Source of the DNA: Halictus rubicundus
Lineage: Eukaryota > Arthropoda > Insecta > Hymenoptera > Halictidae
NCBI RefSeq assembly: GCF_050948215.1
Contig: NW_027488932.1
Span: forward strand, 1 to 64,000
DNA length: 64,000 nucleotides
Direction of reading: 5' to 3'
Positions within the stretch are counted from its first letter, which is position 1. Every line of letters begins with the position of its first letter. Below the pieces are notes generated by a model, which ran no database searches, was not told the DNA's origin, and saw only the letters and a list, made by a program, of their open reading frames with translations. Below, piece after piece: positions 25,386 to 41,100 of this stretch. Made by a program: the position numbers and the translations under genes.

Positions 25386-27546
25386 ATTGAGGATAGAGCA
25401 TGGGATGGAGGATAGGATAGGATTGAGGATAGGATAGGGTTGAGGATAGGATAGGATAGATGATATTATAGGATAGAGGATAGGTTAGTATAGAGGATAG
25501 GATAGGATAGAGGTTAGGATATGATAGAGGATAGGATAGGATTGAGGATAGGATACGATAGACGATAGGATAGGATGGAGGATAGGTTAGGATAGAGAAT
25601 AGGATGGGATAGAGGAAAGGATAGGATAGGGGATAGGATAGGGGATTGGATAGGATAGAGGATAGGATAGGATAGAAAATAGGATAGGATAGATGATATT
25701 ATAGGATGGAGGATAGAATATGATAGAGGATACGATATTATAGAGGATAGGATAGGGGATTGGATAGGATTGAGGATAGGATAGGATAGAGAATAGGATG
25801 GGATAGAGGATAGGATAGGATAGGTGATCGGATACGGAATTGGATAGGATAGAGGATAGGAGAGCATAGATGATATTATAGGACAGGGGATAGGATAGAT
25901 GATATTATGGGAAGGTATGATATGATATGATAGAGGATACGATATTATAGAGGGTAGAATAGGATAGAGGATAGGATAGGGAATTGGATTGGATTGAGGT
26001 TAGGATAGGATAGAGGATAGGATAGGATAGAGGACAGGATAGGATAGAGGGCAGGATAGGATAGATGATAGGATAGGATAGAAAATAGGATAGGACAGAG
26101 GATAGGATACGATAGAGGATAGGATAGAATAGGGGATACTGTAGGATATAGGATAGGATAGGATAGAGGATAGGATAGGATAGAAAATAGGATAAAACAG
26201 AGGATAGGATAGGATAGATGATAGGATAGGGTATAGGGTAGGATTGAGGATAGGTTAGGATTGAGGATAGGATAGGATATGGGATCGGATAGGATGGATG
26301 ATACCATAGGATAGAGGATACGATAGGATAGAGGATAATATAGGATAGAGGATAGGATAGAGGATAGGATAGGGGATTCGATAGGATAGAGGATAGGATT
26401 GGATAGAGTATAGGATAGGATAGAGGATGGGATAGGATAGAGTATAGGATAGGATAGAGGATAGGATAGGATAGAGGATTGGATAGGATAGAGCACAGGA
26501 TAGGATAGAGGATAGGATAGGATAGAGGATAGGATAGGACAGAAGATAGGATAGGATAGGACAGAAGATAGGATAGGATACAGGATAGGATAGGATAGAG
26601 GATAGGATAGGATAGAGGATAGGATAGGATAGAGGATAGGATAGGATAGAGGATAGGATAGGATAGGATAGAGTACAGGATAGGATAGAGGATAGGATAG
26701 GATAGAGGATAGGATAGGATAGAGGAAAGGATAGGATAGAGGATAGGATATGATAGAGGATAGGATAGGATAGATGATAGGATAGGATAGAGGATAGACT
26801 AGGATAGAGTATAGGATATAGGATTGGATAGGATAGAGGATAGGATACGATAGAGGATAGGATAGGGGATTGGATAAGATAGAGGATAGGATTGGATAGA
26901 GGATATAATAGGATAGAGGATAGGATAGCATAGAGGATAGGATAGGATAGAGGATGGGATAGGATAGAGGATACGATAGGATAGAGGTAAGATAGGATAG
27001 AGGGTAGGATAGGATAGAGGATAGGATGGGGGATTAGATAGGATACAGGATAGGATAGAGGATAGGATAGGGGATTGGATAGGATAGAGGATAGGATAGG
27101 ATAGAGGATAGGATAGGATAGAGGTTAGGATAGGATAGAGGATAGGATAGGATTGAGGATAGGATAGGATAGAGGATAGGTTAGAGTATAGGATAGAGGA
27201 TTGGATAGGATTGAGGATATCATAGGATAGAGGATAGGACAGGATAGCGGATCGGATAGGATAGAGTATAGGATAAGATTGTGGATATGATAGAGTAGAG
27301 GATTGGATAGGATACAGGATAGGATAGGGGATTGGATAGGATAGAGGATAGTATAGGATAGAGGATAGGATAGGGGATTGGATATGATAGAGGATAGGAT
27401 AGGATAGAGGATAGGATAGGATAGAGGATAGGATAAAGGATAGGATAGGAGTGCGGATAGGATAGGATAGAGTATAGGACAAGATAGAGGATAGGATAGG
27501 GGATTGGAAAGGATAGAGGATATTATAGGATAGAGGATAGGATAGG
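25386..27546. repeat. Higher-order repeat Y, copy 2 (2161 bp)
   Basis: Direct tandem copy of 23225-25385 at exactly +2161. Only a few substitutions were noticed, for example GGACAGGGG at 25882 where copy 1 has GGAGAGGGG. Confidence 0.88.
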
Positions 27547-30302
27547 ATTGAGGATAGAGCATGGGATGGAGGATAGGATAGGATTGAGGATAGGATAGGG
27601 TTGAGGATAGGATAGGATAGATGATATTATAGGATAGAGGATAGGTTAGTATAGAGGATAGGATAGGATAGAGGTTAGGATATGATAGAGGATAGGATAG
27701 GATTGAGGATAGGATACGATAGACGATAGGATAGGATGGAGGATAGGTTAGGATAGAGAATAGGATGGGATAGAGGAAAGGATAGGATAGGGGATAGGAT
27801 AGGGGATTGGATAGGATAGAGGATAGGATAGGATAGAAAATAGGATAGGATAGATGATATTATAGGATGGAGGATAGAATATGATAGAGGATACGATATT
27901 ATAGAGGATAGGATAGGGGATTGGATAGGATTGAGAATAGGATAGGATAGAGAATAGGATGGGATAGAGGATAGGATAGGATAGGTGATCGGATACGGAA
28001 TTGGATAGGATAGACGATAGGAGAGCATAGATGATATTATAGGAGAGGGGATAGGATAGATGATATTATGGGAAGGTATGATATGATATGATAGAGGATA
28101 CGATATTATAGAGGGTAGAATAGGATAGAGGATAGGATAGGGAATTGGATTGGATTGAGGTTAGGATAGGATAGAGGATAGGATAGGATAGAGGACAGGA
28201 TAGGATAGAGGGCAGGATAGGATAGATGATAGGATAGGATAGAAAATAGGATAGGACAGAGGATAGGATACGATAGAGGATAGGATAGGATAGGGGATAC
28301 TGTAGGATATAGGATAGGATAGGATAGAGGATAGGATAGGATAGAAAATAGGATAAAACAGAGGATAGGATAGGATAGATGATAGGATAGGGTATAGGGT
28401 AGGATTGAGGATAGGTTAGGATTGAGGATAGGATAGGATATGGGATCGGATAGGATGGATGATACCATAGGATAGAGGATACGATAGGATAGAGGATAAT
28501 ATAGGATAGAGGATAGGATAGAGGATAGGATAGGGGATTCGATAGGATAGAGGATAGGATTGGATAGAGTATAGGATAGGATAGAGGATGGGATAGGATA
28601 GAGTATAGGATAGGATAGAGGATAGGATAGGATAGAGGATTGGATAGGATAGAGCACAGGATAGGATAGAGGATAGGATAGGATAGAGGATAGGATAGGA
28701 CAGAAGATAGGATAGGATAGGACAGAAGATAGGATAGGATACAGGATAGGATAGGATAGAGAATAGGATAGGATAGAGGATAGGATAGGATAGAGGATAG
28801 GATAGGATAGAGGATAGGATAGGATAGGATAGAGTACAGGATAGGATAGAGGATAGGATAGGATAGAGGATAGGATAGGATAGAGGAAAGGATAGGATAG
28901 AGGATAGGATATGATAGAGGATAGGATAGGATAGATGATAGGATAGGATAGAGGATAGACTAGGATAGAGTATAGGATATAGGATTGGATAGGATAGAGG
29001 ATAGGATACGATAGAGGATAGGATAGGGGATTGGATAAGATAGAGGATAGGATTGGATAGAGGATATAATAGGATAGAGGATAGGATAGCATAGAGGATA
29101 GGATAGGATAGAGGATGGGATAGGATAGAGGATACGGTAGGATAGAGGTAAGATAGGATAGAGGGTAGGATAGGATAGAGGATAGGATGGGGGATTAGAT
29201 AGGATACAGGATAGGATAGAGGATAGGATAGGGGATTGGATAGGATAGAGGATAGGATAGGATAGAGGATAATATAGGATAGAGGATAGGATAGGATAGA
29301 GGATAATATAGGATAGAGGATAGGATAGGATAGAGGATAGGAGAGGATAGTTGACAGGATAGAGGATAGGATAGGATTGAGGATAGAGCATAGGATATAG
29401 GATAGGATAGGATTGAGGATAGGATAGGATAGAGGATAGGATAGGATAGATGATAGGATAGGATAGGATAGAGGATAGGATAGGATACAGGATAGGATAG
29501 GATAGAGGATAGGATAGGATAGAGTATAGGATATAGGATTGGATTGGATAGAGGATAGGATGCGATAGAGGATAGGATAGGGTAGGATAGAGTATAGGAT
29601 AGCGTGGATGTGATTATAGGATAGAGGACAGGATAGGATAGAGGATACGATATTATAGAGGATAGGATAGGATAGGGGATAGGATCGAATAGAGGATAGG
29701 ATAGGGGACTGGATAGGATAGGATAGCGGATAGGATATGATAGAGTATAGAATAGGATAGAGGATAGGATAGGATATAGGATAGGATAGGATTGAGGATC
29801 GGATAGGATAGAGGACAGGATAGGATAGAGGATAGGATAGGATAGAGGATCGGATAGGATAGGGGATAGGATAGGATACAGGATAGGATAGGATAGAGGA
29901 TCGGATAGGATAGGGGATAGGATAGGATAGAGGATAGGATAGGATAGAGGATAGGATAGGGTAGAGGATAGGATAGGATAGAGGATAGGATAGGATAGAG
30001 GATAGGATAGGATAGAGTATAGGATATACGATTGGATAGGATAGAAGATAGGATACGATAGAGGATAGGATACGATAGGATAGAGAATAGGATAGGATAG
30101 ATGATATTATAGGATATAGGATAGGATAGGATTGGGGATTGGATACGATAGAGGTTAGGATAGGGGATTGGTTAGGTTAGAGGATAGGATACGATAGACG
30201 ATAGGATAGGATAGAGGATAGGATCGGATATAGGATAGGATAGGATAGAGGATAGAGGATAGGATAGGATAGAGGATATTATAGGATAGAGGATAGGATA
30301 GG
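27547..30302. repeat. Higher-order repeat Y, copy 3, long form with X (2756 bp)
   Basis: Matches copies 1 and 2 up to about 29.25 kb, then switches to a different junction (GGATAATATAGG repeats and GGATAGTTGACAGG near 29.35 kb) and to block X (about 29.40-30.30 kb). The unit is 2756 bp, 595 bp longer than the short form; 595 is 35 times 17. Confidence 0.85.
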
Positions 30303-32665
30303 ATTGAGGATAGAGCATGGGATGGAGGATAGGATAGGATTGAGGATAGGATAGGGTTGAGGATAGGATAGGATAGATGATATTATAGGATAGAGGATAG
30401 GTTAGTATAGAGGATAGGATAGGATAGAGGTTAGGATATGATAGAGGATAGGATAGGATTGAGGATAGGATACGATAGACGATAGGATAGGATGGAGGAT
30501 AGGTTAGGATAGAGAATAGGATGGGATAGAGGAAAGGATAGGATAGGGGATAGGATAGGGGATTGGATAGGATAGAGGATAGGATAGGATAGAAAATAGG
30601 ATAGGATAGATGATATTATAGGATGGAGGATAGAATATGATAGAGGATACGATATTATAGAGGATAGGATAGGGGATTGGATAGGATTGAGGATAGGATA
30701 GGATAGAGAATAGGATGGGATAGAGGATAGGATAGGATAGGTGATCGGATACGGAATTGGATAGGATAGAGGATAGGAGAGCATAGATGATATTATAGGA
30801 GAGGGGATAGGATAGATGATATTATGGGAAGGTATGATATGATATGATAGAGGATACGATATTATAGAGGGTAGAATAGGATAGAGGATAGGATAGGGAA
30901 TTGGATTGGATTGAGGTTAGGATAGGATAGAGGATAGGATAGGATAGAGGACAGGATAGGATAGAGGGCAGGATAGGATAGATGATAGGATAGGATAGAA
31001 AATAGGATAGGACAGAGGATAGGATACGATAGAGGATAGGATAGAATAGGGGATACTGTAGGATATAGGATAGGATAGGATACAGGATAGGATAGGATAG
31101 AAAATAGGATAAAACAGAGGATAGGATAGGATAGATGATAGGATAGGGTATAGGGTAGGATTGAGGATAGGTTAGGATTGAGGATAGGATAGGATATGGG
31201 ATCGGATAGGATGGATGATACCATAGGATAGAGGATACGATAGGATAGAGGATAATATAGGATAGAGGATAGGATAGAGGATAGGATAGGGGATTCGATA
31301 GGATAGAGGATAGGATTGGATAGAGTATAGGATAGGATAGAGGATGGGATAGGATAGAGTATAGGATAGGATAGAGGATAGGATAGGATAGAGGATTGGA
31401 TAGGATAGAGCACAGGATAGGATAGAGGATAGGATAGGATAGAGGATAGGATAGGACAGAAGATAGGATAGGATAGGACAGAAGATAGGATAGGATACAG
31501 GATAGGATAGGATAGAGGATAGGATAGGATAGAGGATAGGATAGGATAGAGGATAGGATAGGATAGAGGATAGGATAGGATAGGATAGAGTACAGGATAG
31601 GATAGAGGATAGGATAGGATAGAGGATAGGATAGGATAGAGGAAAGGATAGGATAGAGGATAGGATATGATAGAGGATAGGATAGGATAGATGATAGGAT
31701 AGGATAGAGGATAGACTAGGATAGAGTATAGGATATAGGATTGGATAGGATAGAGGATAGGATACGATAGAGGATAGGATAGGGGATTGGATAAGATAGA
31801 GGATAGGATTGGATAGAGGATATAATAGGATAGAGGATAGGATAGCATAGAGGATAGGATAGGATAGAGGATGGGATAGGATAGAGGATACGATAGGATA
31901 GAGGTAAGATAGGATAGAGGGTAGGATAGGATAGAGGATAGGATGGGGGATTAGATAGGATACAGGATAGGATAGAGGATAGGATAGGGGATTGGATAGG
32001 ATAGAGGATAGGATAGGATAGAGGATAATATAGGATAGAGGATAGGATAGGATAGAGGATAATATAGGATAGAGGATAGGATAGGATAGAGGATAGGAGA
32101 GGATAGTTGACAGGATAGAGGATAGGATAGGATTGAGGATAGAGCATAGGATATAGGATAGGATAGGATTGAGGATAGGATAGGATAGAGGATAGGATAG
32201 GATAGATGATAGGATAGGATAGGATAGAGGATAGGATAGGATACAGGATAGGATAGGATAGAGGATAGGATAGGATAGAGTATAGGATATAGGATTGGAT
32301 TGGATAGAGGATAGGATGCGATAGAGGATAGGATAGGGTAGGATAGAGTATAGGATAGCGTGGATGTGATTATAGGATAGAGGACAGGATAGGATAGAGG
32401 ATACGATATTATAGAGGATAGGATAGGATAGGGGATAGGATCGAATAGAGGATAGGATAGGGGACTGGATAGGATAGGATAGCGGATAGGATAGGATAGA
32501 GTATAGAATAGGATAGAGGATAGGATAGGATATAGGATAGGATAGGATTGAGGATCGGATAGGATAGAGGACAGGATAGGATAGAGGATAGGATAGGATA
32601 GAGGATCGGATAGGATAGGGGATAGGATAGGATAGAGGATAGGATAGGATAGAGGATCGGATAGG
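30303..32665. repeat. Higher-order repeat Y, copy 4, long form, incomplete
   Basis: Follows copy 3 at exactly +2756, including the GGATAGTTGACAGG junction (about 32.10 kb) and the start of block X (GCGTGGATGTG at 32358). Similarity to the X of copy 3 breaks off near 32665, so the last part of the unit is lost or replaced. Confidence 0.82.
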
Positions 32666-35600
32666 ATAGGATAGAGGATAGGATAGGATAGGTGATAGGA
32701 TAGGATAGAGAATAGGATAGGGGATTGGATAGGATAGAGGATAGGATAGGATTGAGGATAGGATAGAAAAGAGGATAGGATAGGATAGAGGATAGAATAG
32801 GATTGAGGATAAGATAGGATAGAGGATAGTATAGGATAGAGGATAGGATAGGATAGAAGATATTATTGGAAAGAGGATAGGATATGATAGAGGATACGAT
32901 ATTGTAGAGGATAGGATAGTATAGAGGATAGGATAGGATAGATGATATTATAGGATGTAGGATAGGATAGGATTGGGGATAGGATATAGGATTGGATATG
33001 ATAGGGGATAGGATACGATAGAGGATACGATAGGATAGGATAGAGAATAGGATAGGATAGATGATATTATAGGATGTAGGATAGGATAGGATTGGGGATT
33101 GGATTCGATAGAGGATAGGATAGGATACAGGATAGGATAGGATAGAGAATAGGATGGGATAGAGGATAGGATAGGATAGAGGATAGGATAGGATAGAGGA
33201 TGGGATAGGATAGAGGACAGAATAGGATAGAGGATAGGATAGGATAGAGGATAGGATAGGATAGAGGATAGGATAGGATCGAGGATAGGATACAGCATAG
33301 GATAGGATCGAGGATAGGATAGGATAGAGGATAGGATAGCTAATTGGAGAGGATAGAGGATAGGATAGGATAGAGGAAAGGATATAATAGAGGATAGGAT
33401 ATGATAGAGGATAGGATAGGATAGAGGATAGGATAGGATAGAGGATAGAGGATAGGATAGGATAGAGAATATGATAGGATAGAGGATAGGATATAGGATA
33501 GGATAGGATTGAGGATCGGATAGGATAGAGGACAGGATAGGATAGAGGATAGGATAGGATAGAGGATCGGATAGGATAGGGGATAGGCTAGGATAGAGGA
33601 TAGGATAGGATAGAGGATAGGATAGGGTAGAGGATAGGATAGGATAGAGGATAGGATAGGATAGAGGATAGGATCGAATAGAGGATAGGATAGGGGACTG
33701 GATAGGATAGGATAGCGGATAGGATAGGATAGAGTATAGAATAGGATGGAGGATAGGATAGGATATAGGATAGGATAGGATTGAGGATCGGATAGGATAG
33801 AGGAAAGGATAGGATAGAGGATAGGATAGGATAGAGGATCGGATAGGATAGAGGATAGGATAGGATAGAGGATAGGATAGGATACAGGATAGGATAGGGT
33901 AGAGGATAGGATAGGATAGAGGATAGGATAGGATAGGATAGAGTATAGGATATACGATTGGATAGGATAGAAGATAGGATACGATAGAGGATAGGATACG
34001 ATAGGATAGAGAATAGGATAGGATAGATGATAATATAGGATATAGGATAGGATAGGATTGGGGATTGGATACGATAGAGGTTAGGATAGGGGATTGGTTA
34101 GGTTAGAGGATAGGATACGATAGACGATAGGATAGGATAGAGGATAGGATCGGATAGAGGATAGGATAGGATAGAGGATAGAGGATAGGATAGGATAGAG
34201 GATAGGATAGGATAGGTGATAGGATAGGATAGAGAATAGGATAGGGGATTGGATAGGATAGAGGATAGGATAGGATTGAGGATAGGATAGAAAAGAGGAT
34301 AGGATAGGATAGAGGATAGAATAGGATTGAGGATAAGATAGGATAGAGGATAGTATAGGATAGAGGATAGGATAGGATAGAAGATATTATTGGAAAGAGG
34401 ATAGGATATGATAGAGGATACGATATTGTAGAGGATAGGATAGTATAGAGGATAGGATAGGATAGATGATATTATAGGATGTAGGATAGGATAGGATTGG
34501 GGATAGGATATAGGATTGGATATGATAGGGGATAGGATACGATAGAGGATAGGATAGGATAGGATAGAGAATAGGATAGGGGATTGGATAGGATACAGCA
34601 TAGGATAGGATAGAGGATAGTATAGGATAGGATAGGATTGAGGACAGGATAGAGGATAGGATAGAGGATAGGGTAGAGGATAGGATAGAGGATAGGATAG
34701 GGGATTTGATAGGATAGAGGATAGGATAGAGCATGGAGGATAGTATATAATACAGTAAAGGATAGGATTGAGGATAGGATAGGATAGAGGATAGGATAGG
34801 ATACAGGATAGGATAGGATAGAGGATAGGATGGGATAGAGGATAGGATAGGATAGAGGATGGGATAGGATAGAGGACAGGATAGGATAGAGGCTAGGATA
34901 GGATAGAGGATAGGATAGGATAGAGGATAGGATAGGATCGAGGATAGGATACAGCATAGGATAGGATCGAGGATAGGATAGGATAGAGGATAGGATAGCT
35001 AATTGGAGAGGATAGAGGATAGGATAGGATAGAGGAAAGGATATAATAGAGGATAGGATATGATAGAGGATAGGATAGGATAGAGGATAGGATAGGATAG
35101 AGGATAGAGGATAGGATAGGATAGAGAATATGATAGGATAGAGGATACCATAGGATAGAGCATAGGATAGGATAGAGGATAGGATAGGATAGGGGATGGG
35201 ATAGGATAGAGTATAGGATAGGATAGAGGATAGGATAGGATAGAGGAAAGGATAGAGGATAGGATAGGATAGAGGATAGGATAGGATAGAGCACAGGATA
35301 GGATAGAGGATAGCATAGGATACAGGATAGGATAGGACAGAAGATAGGATAGGATACAGGATAGGATAGGATAGAGGATAGGATAGGATAGAGGATAGGA
35401 TAGGATAGAGGATAGGAGAGGATAGGATAGAGTACAGGATAGGATAGAGGATAGGATAGGATAGAGGATAGGATAGGATAGAGGAAAGGATAGGATAGAG
35501 GATAGGATATGATAGAGGATAGGATAGGATAGGATAGAGGATAGACTAGGATAGAGTATAGGATATAGGATTGGATAGGATAGAGGATAGGATACGATAG

Positions 35601-35930
35601 AGGATAGGATAGGATACAGGATAGGATAGAGGATAGGATAGGGGATTGGATAAGATAGAGGATAGGATTGGATAGAGGATTTAATAGGATAGAGGATAGG
35701 ATAGCATAGAGGATAGGATAGCTAATTGGAGAGGATAGAGGATAGGATAGGATAGAGGAAAGGATATAATAGAGGATAGGATATGATAGAGGATAGGATA
35801 GGATAGAGGATAGGATAGGATAGAGGATAGAGGATAGGATAGGATAGAGAATATGATAGGATAGAGGATAGGATAGGATAGAGAATAGGATAGGATAGAG
35901 GATAGGATAGGATAGAGGATAGGATGGGAT
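32666..35930. repeat. Mosaic satellite with local duplications
   Basis: Rearranged pieces of array, X and Y. GATAGAAAAGAGG at 32762 recurs at 34286 (offset 1524). TACAGCATAGG at 33291 and GCTAATTGGAGAGG at 33339 recur at 34950 and 34998 (offset 1659), and the latter again at 35721. No gene or non-satellite DNA is visible. Confidence 0.8.
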
Positions 35931-38100
35931 AGATGATAGGATAGGATAGAGGATAGGATAGGATAGAGGATAGGATAGGATAGAGGATAGGATAAAGGAT
36001 AGGATAGGATTGCGGATAGGATAGGATAGTGTATAGGACAAGATAGAGGATTGGATAGGGGATTGGAAAGGATAGAGGATATTATAGGATAGAGGATAGG
36101 ATAGGATTGAGGATAGAGCATGGGATGGAGGATAGGATAGGATTGAGGATAGGATAGGGTTGAGGATAGGATAGGATAGATGATATTATAGGATAGAGGA
36201 TAGGTTAGTATAGAGGATAGGATAGGATAGAGGTTAGGATATGATAGAGGATAGGATAGGATTGAGGATAGGATACGATAGACGATAGGATAGGATGGAG
36301 GATAGGTTAGGATAGAGAATAGGATGGGATAGAGGAAAGGATAGGATAGGGCATAGGATGCGGGATTGGATAGGATAGAGGATAGGATAGGATAGAAAAT
36401 AGGATAGGATAGATGATATTATAGGATGGAGGATAGAATATGATAGAGGATACGATATTATAGAGGATAGGATAGGGGATTGGATAGGATTGAGGATAGG
36501 ATAGGATAGAGAATAGGATGGGATAGAGGATAGGATAGGATAGGTGATCGGATACGGAATTGGATAGGATAGAGGATAGGAGAGCATAGATGATATTATA
36601 GGAGAGGGGATAGGATAGATGATATTATGGGAAGGTATGATATGATATGATAGAGGATACGATATTATAGAGGGTAGAATAGGATAGAGGATAGGATAGG
36701 GAATTGGATTGGATTGAGGTTAGGATAGGATAGAGGATAGGATAGGATAGAGGACAGGATAGGATAGAGGGAGGATAGGATAGATGATAGGATAGGATAG
36801 AAAATAGGATAGGACAGAGGATAGGGTACGATAGAGGATAGGATAGGATAGGATAGGGGATACTGTAGGATATAGGATAGGATAGGATAGAGGATAGGGT
36901 AGGATAGAAAATAGGATAAAACAGAGGATAGGATAGGATAGATGATAGGATAGGGTATAGGGTAGGATTGAGGATAGGTTAGGATTGAGGATAGGATAGG
37001 ATATGGGATCGGATAGGATGGATGATACCATAGGATAGAGGATACGATAGGATAGAGGATAATATAGGATAGAGGATAGGATAGAGGATAGGATAGGGGA
37101 TTGGATAGGATAGAGGATAGGATTGGATAAAGTATAGGATAGGATAGAGGATGGGATAGGATAGAGTATAGGATAGGATAGAGGATAGGAAAGGATAGAG
37201 GACAGGATAGGATAAAGGATAGGATAGAGCATAGGATAGGATAGAGGATAGGATATGATAGGGGATGGGATAGGATAGAGGATAGGATAGGATAGTGGAT
37301 AGGATAGGATAGAGGATAGGATAGGATTGAGGATAGGATAGGATAGAGGATAGGATAGGATAGGATAGAGGATAGGATAGGATAGAGGATAGGATATGAT
37401 AGGGGATGGGATAGGATAGAGGATAGGATAGGATAGAGGATAGGATAGGATAGAGGAAAGGATAGAGGATAGGATAGGATAGAGGATAGGATAGGATAGA
37501 GCACAGGATAGGATAGAGGATAGGATAGGATAGAGGATAGGATAGGACAGAAGATAGGATAGGATACAGGATAGGATAGGATAGAGGATAGTATAGGATA
37601 GAGGATAGGATAGGATAGAGGATAGGATAGGATAGGATAGAGTACAGGATAGGATAGAGGATAGGATAGGATGGAGGATAGGATAGGATAGAGGAAAGGA
37701 TAGGATAGAGGATAGGATATGATAGAGGATAGGATAGGATAGAGTATAGGATATAGGATTGGATAGGCTAGAGGATAGGATACGATAGAGGATAGGATAG
37801 GATACAGGATAGGATAGAGGATAGGATAGGGGATTGGATAAGATAGAGGATAGGATTGGATAGAGGATATAATAGGATAGAGGATAGGATAGCATAGAGG
37901 ATAGGATAGGATAGAGGATGGGATAGGATAGAGGATACGATAGGATAGAGGTAAGATAGGATAGAGGGTAGGATAGGATAGAGGATAGGATGGGGGATTA
38001 GATAGGATACAGGATAGGATAGAGGATAGGATAGGGGATTGGATAGGATAGAGGATAGGATAGGATAGAGGATAATATAGGATAGAGGATAGGATAGGAT
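35931..38100. repeat. Higher-order repeat Y, copy 5, diverged
   Basis: The Y start (ATTGAGGATAGAGCATGGG) is at 36106, exactly 5803 bp after copy 4, and the AT-rich landmark is at 36592. More substitutions and indels are present than among copies 1-4, for example GCATAGGATGCGGG near 36352, and the second half is rearranged. Confidence 0.78.
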
Positions 38101-41100
38101 AGAGGATAGGACAGGATAGTTGACTGGATAGAGGATAGGATAGGATAGAGGATAGGATTGAGGATAGAGCATAGGATATAGGATAGGATAGGATTGAGGA
38201 TAGGATAGGATAGAGGATAGGATAGGATAGATGATAGGATAGGATAGGATAGAGGATAGGATAGGATACAGGATAGGATAGGATAGAGGATAGGATAGGA
38301 TAGAGTATAGGATATAGGATTGGATTGGATAGAGGATAGGATACGATAGAGGATAGGATAGGGTAGGATAGAGTATAGGATAGCGTGGATGTGATTATAG
38401 GATAGAGGACAGGATAGGATAGAGGATACGATATTATAGAGGATAGGATAGGATACGGGATAGGATCGAATAGAGGATAGGATAGGGGACTGGATAGGAT
38501 AGGATAGCGGATAGGATAGGATAGAGTATAGAATAGGATAGAGGATAGGATAGGATAGAGGATATAATCGAATAGAGGATAGGATAGGGGACTGGATAGG
38601 ATAGGATAGCGGATAGGATAGGATAGAGTATAGAATAGGATGGAGGATAGGATAGGATAGAGGATAGGATAGGATAGAGGATAGGATAGGATAGAGTATA
38701 GGATATACGATTGGATAGGATAGAAGATAGGATACGATAGAGGATAGGATTTGGTAGTATAGAGAATAGGATAGGATGGATGTGATTATAGGATAGAGGA
38801 CAGGATAGGATAGAGGATACGATATTATAGAGGATAGGATAGGATAGAGGATAGGATAGGGGATTGGATAGAGCATAGGATCGGATAGAGGATAGGATAG
38901 GGGATTGGATAGGATAGAGGATAGTATAGGATAGAGGATAGGATAGGATAGAGGATAGGATAGGGGATTTTATAGGACAGAGGATATGAGACGATAGAGG
39001 ATCGGATAGGGGATTGGATAGGATAGAGGACAGGAGACGATAGAGGATAGGATAGGATAGAGGATAGGATAGGATATAGGATATAGGATAGGATAGGATT
39101 GAGGATAGGATAGGATAGAGGATAGGATAGGATAGGATAGAGGATAGGATAGGATTGAGGATAGGATAGGATTGAAGATCGGATAGGGGATTGGATGGGA
39201 TGGAGGATATGAGACGATAGAGGATAGGATAGGGGATTGGATAGGATAGAAGATAGGATAGAGTATAGGATAGGATAGAGGATAGGATAGGATAGAGGAT
39301 AGGATTGAGGATAGAGCATAGGATGGAGGATAGGATAGGATAGAGGATAGGATACGATAGAGGATAGAACAGAGGATAGGATAGGGTATTGTATAGGATA
39401 GAGGATAGGATAGGATAGAGGATCGAATAGGATTGAGGATAGGATAGGATTGAGGATAGGATAGGATAGAGGATAGGATAGGATAGAGGATAGAATAGGA
39501 TTGAGGATAAGATAGGATAGAGGATAGGATAGGATAGGATAGAGAATAGGATAGTATAGAGAATAGGATAGGGGATTGGATAGGATAGTGGATAGGATAG
39601 GATAGAGAATAGGATAGTATAGAGAATAGGATAGGGGATTGGATAGGATAGTGGATAGGATAGGATAGAGGATAGGATAGGATAGAGGATAGGATAGGAT
39701 AGAGGATAGGATAGGATAGAGGATAGAATAGGATTGAGGGTAAGATAGGATAGAGGATAGGATAGGATAGAGGATAGGATAGGATAGAGGATACGATAGG
39801 ATAGAGGATACGATAGGATAGAGGATACGATATGATAGGCGATATGATAGGATAGAGGACAGGATAGGATAGTATAGTGGATAGGATAGGATAGAGGATA
39901 GGATAGGATAGAGGATAGATAGCATAGAGGATAGGATGAGATAAAGGATAGGATAGGATAGGATAGAGGATAGGATAGGATAGAGAATAGGATATTATAG
40001 AGGATATTATAGAGTAGAGGATAGGATAGGATAGAGGATAGGATAGGATAGAGGATAGGATAGGATAGTGAATAGGATATAGGATTGGATTGGATAGAGG
40101 ATAGGATACGATAGAGGATAGGATAGGTTAGGATAGAGAATAGGATAGCATGGATGTGATTATAGGATAGAGGACAGGATAGGATAGAGGATACGATATT
40201 ATAGAGGTTAGGATAGGATAGAGTATATTATAGGATAGAGGATAGGATAGTATAGAGGATAGAATAGGATAGAGGATTGGATACGATTTGAGGATAGGAT
40301 AGGATAGAGGATAGGATAGGAATGAGGATAGGGTAGGATAGAGGATAGGATATGATAGGATAGAGAATAGTATAGGATAGATGATATTATATGATAGAGG
40401 ATACGATATTATAGAGGATAGGATAGGATAGAGTATAGGATAGGATAGAGTATAGGATAGGATAGAGGATCAGATAGGATAGAGGATAGGGTAGGATAGA
40501 GCATACGATATGATAGAGGATAGGATAGAGGATAGGTTAGGATAAAGGATAGGATAGGGTAGAAGATCGGACAGAGGATAGGATAGAGGATAGGATACGA
40601 TATATGATATTATCAGATAGAGGATAGGATAGGATAGAGGATAGTATAGAATAGAGGATAGGATAGGATAGAGGATGGGATAGGATAGAGTATACGATAG
40701 AATAGAGGATGGGATAGGATAGAGGATAGAGGATAGGATATAGGATAGGATAGAGGATTGGATAGGATAGAGGATACTATAGGATAGAGGATAGGATAGG
40801 ATAGAGGATATTATAGGATAGAGGATAGTATAGAATAGAGGATAGGATAGGATAGAGGATAGGATAGGATTGGGGATAGGGTAGGATAGAGGATAGGACA
40901 GGATAGAGGATAGGATAGGATAGAGGATATTATAGGATAGAGGATAGTATAGAATAGAGGATAGGATAGGATAGAGTATGGGATAGGATAGAGTATACGA
41001 TAGAATACAGGATGGGATAGGATAGGGGATAGAATAGGATTGAGGATAAGATAGGATAGAGGATAGGATAGGATAGAGGATAGAATAGGAGTGAGGATAA

